Notes: generated by a model not told the origin, from the sequence alone. A DNA stretch of 9,384 nt from Bacillota bacterium (GCA_021827805.1 JAKAUG010000160.1:1-9384), one strand, 5' to 3'. Shown: positions 1-7,035, counted from the first letter of the stretch. Made by a program: numbers and translations.

Positions 1-543
1 CGATCTCCGCGGTCCCGGCGGCAGCAGGGCCCCGATGTCGGCCACCAGGCTCTCCAGGCCCTCCCCGCTGACAGCGGAGGTGAACCGGGCCTGCCAGCCG
101 TCGCAGAGCTCCCGGTATGCCCCGAGCCGGTCCGCGCGCTCCGCCTCCGGCACGAGATCGGCCCGGTTCAGCAGCACCAGGACCGGAACTCCGGCGGAGC
201 GCGCCAACCCCGCGGACCACGCATCCCCGGGTCCGGGGTCGGTGGACGCCGCGTCCAGGACCAGGCAGACCGCCTCGACACCCTCCACCGCCTGCCGCGC
301 CTCGGCCATCATCCAGCGCCCAAGACCGGTGCGGGGCTGGTGCACCCCGGGCGTGTCCACCCAGACGATCTGCAGGCCGGGGCCGTGCAGGACGCCGAGG
401 ATGCGCCGGCGCGTGGTCTGCGCCTTGCTGCTGACGATGGCCACGTGCTCCCCCACCAGGCGGTTCACGAGGCTGGACTTGCCCACGTTGGGCCGGCCGA
501 TGAGGGTCACAAACCCCGAACGGAAGGCCTCCGCCTGGCTCAT
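1..543 (-). CDS. era: GTPase Era, N-terminal G domain (truncated by window edge)
   Basis: Era is a GTPase that binds the 3' end of 16S rRNA and helps mature the 30S subunit at the inner face of the membrane. The 181 visible codons form the G domain: G1 GRPNVGKS at residues 16–23, a switch-I segment QTTRRRI at 42–48, G3 DTPG at 63–66, G4 read as NRAD at 126–129, and a G5-like SAVSGEGL near residue 156. The G4 lysine is replaced by arginine (CGG codon), which is unusual. The C-terminal KH domain (full length about 300 residues) lies beyond the left edge. The ATG at 543 follows a G-rich leader with GGCGAGG as a possible ribosome site. The gene is last in the visible minus-strand array, 130 nt after dgkA. 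No cytidine deaminase gene lies in that gap; one frame across it looks like noise. Confidence 0.96.
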   Translation of the reverse strand, partial: MSQAEAFRSGFVTLIGRPNVGKSSLVNRLVGEHVAIVSSKAQTTRRRILGVLHGPGLQIVWVDTPGVHQPRTGLGRWMMAEARQAVEGVEAVCLVLDAASTDPGPGDAWSAGLARSAGVPVLVLLNRADLVPEAERADRLGAYRELCDGWQARFTSAVSGEGLESLVADIGALLPPGPRRS

Positions 544-673
544 CGCAACCTCGCCCCCCCCACACCGGGGAACATGTCTTGAGGCGAGCGTTGCGCACGG
601 GACCAGCGGGTCAGGGGCCGCGGGGCGTGCCGCCTGGGCCCATGCGCGCGAGATCGGCTGCGGCAAGAGCGCA

Positions 674-1195
674 TCAGGCGATGCGCCTCCCCTCGAGCGG
701 CAGGGTGGCGGCGCGCACCAACAGGCCCAGAACCACGACCCCGACCAGGGCCGACACGGGATGGGCCGCCAGGGCAAACCACAGCCGAGCCGGAGTAAAG
801 AGCCACGGGCCCAGCAGGACCACCCCCACACCCAGGGCCCCGAACGACGTGCAGAGCACCGCGCCAGCCGCGAGGTCCTTGGCCGCTCCGGCCAGCGGAT
901 GGGGCGTCTTGACCACCAGGTCCACGGCCACCTCGAGCGCGGTGTTCATCGCCTCGGCCGCCAGGACCACGGCCGCGACCAGGACCAGGACCGCCAGACG
1001 CGCCGCCGGCAGGCGCAGGGTCCAGCCCAGGGCCAGCGTGCCCCAGCCGACCGCGGCCTGGACGCGAAAGTTGCGCTCCGTCCGCCAGACCAACCCGAGC
1101 CCGCGGCCGGCAAAGACAAAGCTCCGGATCCAGCCGCCGCGGGCGGGGCGCAGCACTGGGTTGGATGTGGAGGCGCCGCGTGGCGTCCGGATCAC
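674..1195 (-). CDS. dgkA: Diacylglycerol kinase / undecaprenol kinase family protein
   Basis: This is a small integral-membrane lipid kinase. Gram-positive members phosphorylate undecaprenol, feeding the carrier lipid of cell-wall synthesis; E. coli members use diacylglycerol. The signature is visible: RNFRVQ at residues 41–46, an E-x-x-NTALE-x-x-VDLV block at about 81–94, and AKDLAAGAV at 105–113, the conserved catalytic and metal-binding segments. Hydrophobic stretches lie at about 47–66, 67–86, 113–130 and 145–162. The fourth makes the protein (173 residues) longer than the three-helix E. coli enzyme (about 120 residues). The GTG at 1195 was chosen because it begins 4 nt after the ybeY stop, preceded by GGCGGTGAA. 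A longer frame would overlap ybeY. Translational coupling with ybeY is likely. Which lipid is used cannot be read from the sequence. Confidence 0.93.
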   Translation of the reverse strand: MIRTPRGASTSNPVLRPARGGWIRSFVFAGRGLGLVWRTERNFRVQAAVGWGTLALGWTLRLPAARLAVLVLVAAVVLAAEAMNTALEVAVDLVVKTPHPLAGAAKDLAAGAVLCTSFGALGVGVVLLGPWLFTPARLWFALAAHPVSALVGVVVLGLLVRAATLPLEGRRIA

Positions 1196-1199
1196 GGCT

Positions 1200-1655
1200 T
1201 CACCGCCCGACACCCATCCCGGCCAGCACCCGCTCGGCGAGCCTGGCCATGCGCTCGGCATCCTCGGGCTCGGTGTCGTCGTGGCCCAGGAGGTGCAGCG
1301 TACCGTGGACGGCAAGATAGCAGAGCTCGCGCTCCAGGCTGTGCCCGTAGGCCAGAGCCTGTTGGTGCGCGCGCGGCAGGGAGATCACCACATCGCCCAG
1401 CGCAGCCTCGACCCCTGGCGGGAGGGCCTCGCCGTCCTCCAGCAGCCGGAAGGACAGCACATCCGTGGGGGCCTGGATCCCCCGGTACTGGCGGTTGAGG
1501 CTTTCCAGCAGCCCGTCGTCTCCGAGATGGACGGAGACCTCCAACTCAGCCCTGCCCTCGGAGGCCAGGGCGGCCTGGACCGCGGCGCTCACACGCTCCT
1601 CCAGCTCCTGGGCCAGGACCGGCTGGCCATCGGCCACGGTCAGCTCCACGGGCAC
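1200..1655 (-). CDS. ybeY: Endoribonuclease / rRNA maturation factor YbeY
   Basis: YbeY is a metal-dependent RNase-like factor needed for 16S rRNA 3'-end maturation and late 30S quality control, in the cytoplasm. The protein is 151 residues, the usual length. It has the family core TDVLSF followed by a GDVVIS strand and the metal-site helix HGTLHLLGHDD at residues 117–127. The family signature is HGxLHLxGYDH; here the first two histidines (117, 121) are present, but the third ligand position is Asp127 and a histidine sits at 125. The GTG at 1655 is preceded by AGGGGGTG at good distance and gives the normal length. A frame reaching back to about 1820 would overlap the end of pgpH and carry about 55 non-homologous residues. 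It lies next to pgpH and, one gene further, phoH, as in many Firmicutes. Confidence 0.95.
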   Translation of the reverse strand: MPVELTVADGQPVLAQELEERVSAAVQAALASEGRAELEVSVHLGDDGLLESLNRQYRGIQAPTDVLSFRLLEDGEALPPGVEAALGDVVISLPRAHQQALAYGHSLERELCYLAVHGTLHLLGHDDTEPEDAERMARLAERVLAGMGVGR

Positions 1656-1680
1656 CCCGTCACCCCCTGCCAGCCCCTGT

Positions 1681-1709
1681 ATTGTATCGGTTCCCGCGGT
1701 GCGCTGCAG
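1681..1709 (-). promoter_or_regulatory. Possible internal promoter in the pgpH–ybeY gap
   Basis: The 73-nt gap between pgpH and ybeY contains an AT-rich island in otherwise very GC-rich DNA. On the minus strand it reads GATACAATA, with TACAAT matching five of six bases of a sigma-A −10 box and GATACAAT close to the CATACAAT −10 of mother-cell sporulation sigma factors. The best −35 candidate at 17-nt spacing (CTGCAG, 1704–1709) is poor. It could drive ybeY–dgkA–era separately from the upstream sporulation genes. This is a motif match only. Confidence 0.3.
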
Positions 1710-1728
1710 GAGTGCCGGTGCGCTCGCC

Positions 1729-3972
1729 CTAAGCTCCGGCCGCAGTCCCGGGACCGGAAGGTTCCACGGGGAGGTCGGCGCCCAGGGGTTCCGGATAGGT
1801 GATACGCGCATGGTAGGCACCGACCAGAAGGCGCCGGAAGGTCACCTCGATGACGTGCAGGTCGCCCAGCGTCAGGGCGGCGCGCTCGAGCTGCCCGTCC
1901 TGCAGGCGGTCGGACACCAGACGGCTGATGCAGGTCTCGATGTCGGTCTCCGACGGGTGCGGCAGCGACCGCACCGCCGCCTCCACCCCATCGGCAAGCA
2001 TGACCACCGCCGCCTCCCTGGTCGCCGGCAGCGGTCCCGGATACCGGAAGTCCTCCTCCGAGATGGTGCGGTCACCGTCCTCCTTCTGGGCCACATGGTA
2101 GAAGTAGCGCACCAGGGTGCTGCCGTGGTGGGTGCGGATGAAGTCGATGATCTCCTCAGGCAGGTGGGCCTGCCGCGCCATCTGCACGCCATCCTCCACG
2201 TGGCTGGTGATGATCTGCGCGGAGAGGCGCGGCGGCAGCAGGTCATGGGGATTGGCTCCACCCTGCTGATTCTCCACGAAGAAGCCAGGCCGTTTCATCT
2301 TGCCGATGTCGTGGTAGTACGAACCCGCGCGCACCAACAGGCCGTCGCCGCCCACGGCCTGGCAGGCCGCCTCCGCCAGGTTGGCAACCATCAGCGAGTG
2401 GTGGTACGTGCCGGGGGCCTCCAGGAGCAACCGCCGCAGCAGGGGTTGCCCCGGGTTGGCCAGCTCCAGCAGGCGGAAGGGCGTCAGCACGCCCAGTGCC
2501 TCGGCGTAGGGCAGCGTGCCGATGGCCAGCACGCCGGCGAGCAGGGTGGTCACGGCCGCCGCGACGGCGTCCTGGATGAGCGGTGTGGCCAACGGTCCGC
2601 GGGAGATGAGGGGGTTGCCCACGCCAGCGTCCTGACCCAGAAACAGCCCCACGAGCAGAAGAACCGAGCCCACCTCCGTCAGGGCCGCGAACAGGCCGGC
2701 GCGCAGCAGGTCGGCGCGCTGGTGCACGCGCTGCAGCGTGAACACCGCGGTCCAGGACCCGATCGTGGCCACGACGGCCACCGTCAGGTTGTGCGCCAAC
2801 AGGCCCGCCCCGAGGCCGGCCACCCCGCCCACGAACACGGCCACGCCCGGCCCAAACGCCACCGTGGCCATGATGGCCGCCCAGGGCACGGGCGCCACGA
2901 ACGGCGACAGCGCCAACCCCAGGCGGCAGGCCGCCAGCGTGGCCACCACCACGGAGCCGAACAGCACGAGCCGGACCTCATCGCCAAGCGCCCGCGGGTA
3001 GAACTGGGCCAGGAAGGCCCAGCAAACGGAAAGCAGCAGCAGGGCCACGGCGGTCGCCCCGGCCCAGAGGCCGAAGGCACCGCCCCGATGGAGCAGGCCC
3101 GCGTCGCGCAGGCGCTGCACATCGTCTGGGGTGACGACGTTCCCCTCGCGCACGATCACCTGGCCTCGGGCGATCACCGCAGGCTTGACGGCGTTCTCGG
3201 CCGCCGCCCTGGCCGCGTCGGTCGCGCTCCCATCCTCGAAGCGGTTGGCCACCAGGGCCTTGCTCGTCGCCTCCGCCATCACCCGGACCAGGCCGCCCGG
3301 CCCCGGCGCCGAGAGGACCGCCGCCTCGAGCTGGCTGCGCGCGGCGGATAGTTGGCTTGTGGTGACCCCCTGCGTCATCACGTTCTGCAGGCTCTGCCTG
3401 GCCGTCGCCAGCGCCTCGTCCAGGGACTGGGCATCGGCGGTGAGGACCGCCGCATAGTCCTGCACGGGCAGTTTCCCACCCAGGGCCTGCTCCAGAGCCG
3501 CGGCGGCCTGATCCAGCGAGGGCGGGGCGGGGGCAGGGGTGCCCCCGGTGGAAGACGCGCTGGAACTGGCGCTCGAACTGACCTGGGAGGCGACCGCCGC
3601 GGAGGCCAGCGCGGCCTGCCAGGAGGCGCGGGCCTTCGTGATGATGCCCGACGCCTGGTCGAGCTGCTCCAGGGCCTGGGCCGTGATGGCCTGGTCGGTC
3701 TGGTAGATCGGCTGCACGCGGTCGGCGGCGGCCAGGCGCAGTTCGTTCGTCGTGGGTTGGTCGACCATGTCCCTGGGCGAGCGGATTGTGAACGGCGCCA
3801 CCTGTCCGGCGCGCAGGTTGACCTCGCGCGGCAGGCTGACCGAGGCGAACACCGTGGCGGCGGCCGCAAAAAAGACCAACGCCCACAGGCCTCGCCGCAC
3901 GGCGGGGTCCCGGAGCAGGGTGATCAGCCAGCCGATGGCGGCCTTCGCCCTATGGGTCCGGCCCCTTGCCAC
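1729..3972 (-). CDS. pgpH: Cyclic-di-AMP phosphodiesterase PgpH (7TM-HD family, YqfF)
   Basis: PgpH-family proteins are membrane phosphodiesterases that hydrolyse c-di-AMP to pApA through a cytoplasmic HD domain. The order seen is: an N-terminal membrane helix (about residues 24–43), a large extracytoplasmic domain (about 44–298), a multi-helix membrane block (about 299–505), then the HD domain. The HD motifs are complete: HHSLMVANLAE from 524, HDIGK at 554–558, TSHVEDG and HHGSTLVRYFYH further on. Length is 747 residues, as expected (about 710–740 in relatives). The GTG at 3972 follows GAAGGGAGG at 6-nt spacing and lies 16 nt after the phoH stop. Upstream codons in the same frame are the shadow of phoH. 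The extracytoplasmic domain carries a Ser/Pro-rich stretch near residues 126–150 (SSSASSSASSTGG, then PAPAPP), probably a flexible insert. Confidence 0.95.
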   Translation of the reverse strand: MARGRTHRAKAAIGWLITLLRDPAVRRGLWALVFFAAAATVFASVSLPREVNLRAGQVAPFTIRSPRDMVDQPTTNELRLAAADRVQPIYQTDQAITAQALEQLDQASGIITKARASWQAALASAAVASQVSSSASSSASSTGGTPAPAPPSLDQAAAALEQALGGKLPVQDYAAVLTADAQSLDEALATARQSLQNVMTQGVTTSQLSAARSQLEAAVLSAPGPGGLVRVMAEATSKALVANRFEDGSATDAARAAAENAVKPAVIARGQVIVREGNVVTPDDVQRLRDAGLLHRGGAFGLWAGATAVALLLLSVCWAFLAQFYPRALGDEVRLVLFGSVVVATLAACRLGLALSPFVAPVPWAAIMATVAFGPGVAVFVGGVAGLGAGLLAHNLTVAVVATIGSWTAVFTLQRVHQRADLLRAGLFAALTEVGSVLLLVGLFLGQDAGVGNPLISRGPLATPLIQDAVAAAVTTLLAGVLAIGTLPYAEALGVLTPFRLLELANPGQPLLRRLLLEAPGTYHHSLMVANLAEAACQAVGGDGLLVRAGSYYHDIGKMKRPGFFVENQQGGANPHDLLPPRLSAQIITSHVEDGVQMARQAHLPEEIIDFIRTHHGSTLVRYFYHVAQKEDGDRTISEEDFRYPGPLPATREAAVVMLADGVEAAVRSLPHPSETDIETCISRLVSDRLQDGQLERAALTLGDLHVIEVTFRRLLVGAYHARITYPEPLGADLPVEPSGPGTAAGA

Positions 3973-3988
3973 GCAGGGCCTCCCTTCG

Positions 3989-5011
3989 TCAGGTGCCGCC
4001 GGTGGAGGATGCCGCGGACCCCTGGCCGGCGGGCCGCGGCGCCGCGCCGGAACCCGCGCGCTCGTAAGCCTTGATGATTTCCTGCACCAGGGGATGGCGC
4101 ACCACGTCGGTGTCGTCCAGGTTGACGAAGGAGATCCCCGGCACGTTGGCCAGGATGCGGCGCACCTCCTGCAGGCCCGACGGGCGTTCGGCCGGGAGGT
4201 CCACCTGCGTGACATCCCCGGTCACCACCGCCCGGCTGCCAAAGCCCATGCGCGTCAGGAACATCTTCATCTGTTCCGAGGTTGTATTCTGCCCCTCGTC
4301 CAGGATGATGAACGCGTCGTCCAGGGTGCGCCCGCGCATGTAGGCCAGCGGGGCCACCTCGATCGCGCCGCGCTGGTTGTGGCGCTCGTACGCCTCCACA
4401 CCCATGATGTCGTAGATGGCGTCATACAGGGGGCGCAGGTAGGGATCCACCTTCTCCTGCAGGTCGCCGGGGAGAAAGCCGAGCTTCTCGCCTGCCTCCA
4501 CCGCGGGTCTGGTGAGTACGATCCGGCTGACCTCGCGCTGCTTGAAGGCCGTGATGGCCATGGCCATGGCCAGGTAAGTCTTCCCCGTACCGGCGGGACC
4601 GATGCAGAAGACCAGGGAGCTCTTGCGCATCGCCTCGACATAGTGCTTCTGGCCCAGGGTCTTGGGTCGGATGGCCTTCCCGCGCACCGTCACGCAGACG
4701 GCGTCCTCCCAAAGCTCATCCAAACGCTCCAGTGCCCCCTGCCGTGTCACCTCTGCCGCATAGCGCACATCAGACGCCGTCAGATCCCGCCCTTCCGCGG
4801 CCAACCGCACCAGACGGTCCAGCAGGGCCAGGGCCGCGTGCGTGGCGTCCGGCTCCCCCTGGATCCAGAGCTCATTCCCGCGGGCCCGGATCGACACACC
4901 CAAGCCGTTCTCCAGGGCCCGCAGATTCTCCTCGCCCTTGCCATACAACTGGACGGCACTGCGGTTGTCCGGCACCGCGAACTTCCGAGCCTCGGGCTCG
5001 AGAACCGCCAC
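3989..5011 (-). CDS. phoH: PhoH family protein (PhoH-like ATPase)
   Basis: This is a cytoplasmic P-loop ATPase related to superfamily 1 helicases and linked to RNA metabolism; it is commonly encoded near ybeY. Residues 1–60 form a KH-like N-terminal region. Walker A GPAGTGKT lies at 138–145, LTRPAVEAGEKLGFLPG at 166–182, Walker B FIILDEGQN at 234–242, and the VTGDVTQVDLP sensor segment at 263–273. Length (340) is slightly above the usual 315–325 because of an Ala/Gly/Ser/Pro-rich tail ending SAASSTGGT. The GTG at 5011 is the first possible start after an in-frame stop and lies 24 nt after the yqfD stop. GGAGGGAAG lies somewhat far upstream (about 12–20 nt), so the exact start is less certain than the gene. 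The name reflects homology; a phosphate-starvation role is not implied. Confidence 0.96.
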   Translation of the reverse strand: MAVLEPEARKFAVPDNRSAVQLYGKGEENLRALENGLGVSIRARGNELWIQGEPDATHAALALLDRLVRLAAEGRDLTASDVRYAAEVTRQGALERLDELWEDAVCVTVRGKAIRPKTLGQKHYVEAMRKSSLVFCIGPAGTGKTYLAMAMAITAFKQREVSRIVLTRPAVEAGEKLGFLPGDLQEKVDPYLRPLYDAIYDIMGVEAYERHNQRGAIEVAPLAYMRGRTLDDAFIILDEGQNTTSEQMKMFLTRMGFGSRAVVTGDVTQVDLPAERPSGLQEVRRILANVPGISFVNLDDTDVVRHPLVQEIIKAYERAGSGAAPRPAGQGSAASSTGGT

Positions 5012-5035
5012 CCAGATCCCTACTTCCCTCCGGCT

Positions 5036-6268
5036 CTAACCGGCGCCCGGGCTCGCCGTGGGCCGGAATACGCCGATATTGTCCTCGCTTTCGACCTGCA
5101 ATTCAACGCCCACCCGGCCACCGGCCAGTTCCTGCCAGCTGTGATGCTGCGCGATGATGCGGGCTCCGGAGGGGAGACTGGAGAGGAGGAAGGAGCGGGC
5201 CTCGGCGGTGGCCACCGCCTCGGCCTCGCTGAGCGAGAGCCGCCGGTAGTGCGTGCGCACCTCGCTGTAGCGCAGCGTCAGCACATGCACCGGGAGCACC
5301 AGTGGCCCCAGGCGCACCGGGCCCCACTGGGAGCGTGCCAGTTCATACGCCGCAAACGGGCGGCCCCGCCAGAGATCGGAATCCACTCGAAAACGGCCCA
5401 CCTCCACCACGCGGCGCAGTGCCTGCCGCCCTGTGGGCAGGCCAGCCGCCACGGTGCGCGGAGCCTCAGCGTAGCTGCTGTACCACTGGCGGGCGATGAT
5501 GAGCCCGCTGGCGTGCACGGGCACGTCCCGCACACCCTCGGGGCCACTGGAGCGATTGCGGGCGACGGGCATCCGCATGGCCCCCCGGATCAGCACCTGC
5601 CCGGCGGTCACCTCCTGGCCAGGCTGCACCATGGGTACCCCGCTGAGCACGCGCAGGCTCCAGATCCGCCCCGCGTGGGCCGCCACAATGTCGCCGGCCT
5701 GCGCCGCCTGCTCATAGCCGGGCGCGGGACGTGGACGCTCGGCCACAGAAATCTCCGCCAGGGTGCCGTGCAACGTGACCCCGGCCCACGCCAGTTCCGG
5801 CAGGGCAGCGGTCAACCTGCGACCCAGGGCGGACGCGTCGACGCTGGAGCGGCGCACGCCAGGCCGCAGACCCATGCCCGCCGCCGCCGCCGCGATCTCC
5901 GCGGGCGCCAGGCGGTCCGTTCCCTGCACCTGGACGAACCACACGTAGCCGGACAGGAACTGGCCGATGGCCACAGCGACCACGGCGGAGCCCCAGAGCC
6001 AGGGCCGGCGCCGGACGCGGGCCAGCGCGAACGGGGCCCCCGCCCGCCGCACGATGCGCACGCGCGCGCCGGCGGCGCGTGCCGCCGGGCGAAGGCGCCG
6101 CACCTGCGCGACGGCCACGCGCAGGCGAACGGTCCCGTCCTCTCCTTGGTGGCTGGCAAAGGACACCCCCTGCTCCAGCAGGGCGTTGAGCATGACCTCT
6201 GGCTGGGCTGTGCGGATCTCCAGATCCACGTAGCCGCCGAGCCACGCATGGGAGCCCGGCCCGCCCAT
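5036..6268 (-). CDS. yqfD: Sporulation protein YqfD
   Basis: YqfD is a mother-cell membrane protein conserved in endospore formers and needed for normal sporulation in Bacillus subtilis; its biochemical role is unknown. An N-terminal domain (about residues 8–75) is followed by a basic stretch and a single clear membrane helix (about 89–112). Then comes a VQGTDRLAPAEI segment and a following LAWAGVTLHGTLAEISVAERPRP block typical of the family, and a C-terminal domain with a conserved-looking LSLSEAEAVATAEA helix. The length of 410 residues fits. The ATG at 6268 shares one base with the yqfC stop (TGATG), so the two are probably translationally coupled. The partner gene yqfC directly upstream strongly supports the call. 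Confidence 0.93.
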   Translation of the reverse strand: MGGPGSHAWLGGYVDLEIRTAQPEVMLNALLEQGVSFASHQGEDGTVRLRVAVAQVRRLRPAARAAGARVRIVRRAGAPFALARVRRRPWLWGSAVVAVAIGQFLSGYVWFVQVQGTDRLAPAEIAAAAAGMGLRPGVRRSSVDASALGRRLTAALPELAWAGVTLHGTLAEISVAERPRPAPGYEQAAQAGDIVAAHAGRIWSLRVLSGVPMVQPGQEVTAGQVLIRGAMRMPVARNRSSGPEGVRDVPVHASGLIIARQWYSSYAEAPRTVAAGLPTGRQALRRVVEVGRFRVDSDLWRGRPFAAYELARSQWGPVRLGPLVLPVHVLTLRYSEVRTHYRRLSLSEAEAVATAEARSFLLSSLPSGARIIAQHHSWQELAGGRVGVELQVESEDNIGVFRPTASPGAG

Positions 6269-6597
6269 CAGGCCTCACCTTCCGCGAAACTCACCGCCCG
6301 CAGCCTGCCGGTGACAATGATCTCGCCCGCGCGCACCGCGCCCACCCGCAGGTCCTCACCGCGGATCTCGATCCGTCCTGTGGATGTGCTCACGACGACG
6401 CGCTCGGGAAGGAACTCCGCCAGCCCGCGGTGGTTCTCGACCACCAACTGCAGGGGGACGACCACCGTCAGCCGGGGGAGGTCCAGGAGCAACTCCGCGG
6501 GCAGGTCCAGGGCCTCCGCGATGCGCGCGCGCCACCTCGACGGCAGACCAGAGGCGCCGGCCCCGCCATCCTGCCGCCTGGCGGCACGTCGTGACAT
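6268..6597 (-). CDS. yqfC: Sporulation protein YqfC (YabP/YqfC family)
   Basis: YqfC is a small YabP/YqfC-family protein; in B. subtilis it is made under sigma-E in the mother cell and is needed for efficient sporulation. The family core is plain: LDLPRLTVV at residues 38–46, LQLVVENHRGL at 49–59, and a strand-rich remainder with GRIEIRGEDLRVG. The 109 residues exceed the usual 90–95 through a basic, Gly/Arg-rich N-terminal extension. That extension may or may not be translated, but the ATG at 6597 has a good AAGGGGG site 7 nt upstream. It is the first gene of the minus-strand array and is divergent from the dodecin gene. Its stop overlaps the yqfD start by one base. Confidence 0.92.
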   Translation of the reverse strand: MSRRAARRQDGGAGASGLPSRWRARIAEALDLPAELLLDLPRLTVVVPLQLVVENHRGLAEFLPERVVVSTSTGRIEIRGEDLRVGAVRAGEIIVTGRLRAVSFAEGEA

Positions 6598-6723
6598 GCA
6601 CCGGCCCCCTTCCGGCCGACCCTTATGTCCCCGCAGGCACAGTCAGAAGCGTGCATGCACCGAGCTCAGCATGCGCACGCTGGATCCGGGCCACGGTAGA
6701 TCAAGCGGAGGGTGGTGCCCGAG
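6598..6723. promoter_or_regulatory. Divergent intergenic region with palindromes (yqfC / dodecin)
   Basis: These 126 nt separate two divergent genes, so promoters for both should lie here. A perfect 10-nt palindrome GTGCATGCAC (6651–6660) is followed by GAGCTC (6662–6667) and GCATGCGC (6669–6676), which could be protein-binding sites. On the minus strand ACATAAGG (about 6621–6628), with CTGACT 13 nt upstream, gives a weak promoter-like pair for yqfC. The 13-nt spacing suits a sporulation sigma factor better than sigma-A, but the sequence match is poor. GGAGGGTGG at 6707–6715 is the ribosome site of the dodecin gene. Confidence 0.4.
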
Positions 6724-6978
6724 ATGGCTGGCGTCGTCAACGTGATCGAACTGGTGGCGGATGCCGAGGGCGGGTGGGTGGACGCGGTCGAGAGCGCTGT
6801 CCGTGAGGCGGCGCGGACGGTGCGCAACATCACTGGGGTCGAGGTGACCAACCTGACCGCGATCGTGGCGGATGGCCGCATCCAGCGCTACCGCGCCAAC
6901 GTGAACCTGGCCTTTCTCGTGGAGCCCCGCGAGGACCGTCCCGCCGAGGAGGCTGAGGCTCACCACGGGGGGCTCTGA
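6724..6978 (+). CDS. Dodecin family flavin-binding protein
   Basis: Dodecins are small proteins that assemble into hollow dodecamers and bind flavins, probably as buffers or stores, in the cytoplasm. The 84-residue product contains the complete family fold: VNVIELVADAEGGWVDAVES near the N-terminus with the flavin-stacking type tryptophan at 18, REAARTVRNITGVEV in the helix, then DGRIQRYRANVNLAFLVE. A tail of about 16 acidic and His/Gly residues extends past the usual 68–71 residue length. The ATG at 6724 has GGAGGGTGG 8 nt upstream; a GTG at 6712 would sit inside that site and is less likely. It is the only gene here firmly assigned to the plus strand. It faces yqeY tail to tail (38 nt apart) and runs divergently from the sporulation genes, so it is probably its own transcription unit. 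Confidence 0.92.
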   Translation: MAGVVNVIELVADAEGGWVDAVESAVREAARTVRNITGVEVTNLTAIVADGRIQRYRANVNLAFLVEPREDRPAEEAEAHHGGL

Positions 6979-7002
6979 CCGCCCGCGGCACGTCGCCCCA
7001 GC

Positions 7003-7035
7003 CCGGGTCCCGGGACTCAGGCCCCCAGGACCCGG
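7003..7035. terminator. Inverted repeat between convergent genes, possible terminator
   Basis: CCGGGTCC (7003–7010) and GGACCCGG (7028–7035) form a perfect 8-bp GC-rich stem around a 17-nt loop. The structure starts 24 nt after the dodecin stop and runs into the last codons of yqeY. A second palindrome GTCCCGGGAC (7007–7016) overlaps its left arm. There is no T run on either side, so if it ends transcription it is not a classic intrinsic terminator. In DNA this GC-rich an 8-bp stem could also be chance. Confidence 0.3.

Noticed and set aside
540..806. An 88-codon minus-strand frame whose stop overlaps the era start (TGATGAG context)
   Set aside because: The first 130 nt lie inside dgkA in another frame. 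The product is Arg/Gly/Pro-rich without a motif, and the overlap with era is not enough support.
35..1498. A 487-codon open frame on the plus strand opposite era, dgkA and the end of ybeY
   Set aside because: It runs antisense to genes with clear motifs and its sequence is proline/arginine-rich noise.
1465..3351. A 628-codon open frame on the plus strand opposite pgpH and ybeY
   Set aside because: Same mirror effect of high GC. The opposite strand carries complete PgpH and YbeY motifs, while this translation is Arg/Gln/His-rich with no recognisable fold.
3752..6745. A 997-codon open frame on the plus strand opposite yqfC, yqfD, phoH and the start of pgpH
   Set aside because: It is the mirror frame of well-supported minus-strand genes; GC-rich codons rarely give stops on the opposite strand. 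Its translation is a low-complexity mix of Ala, Gly, Arg, His and Gln with no domain.
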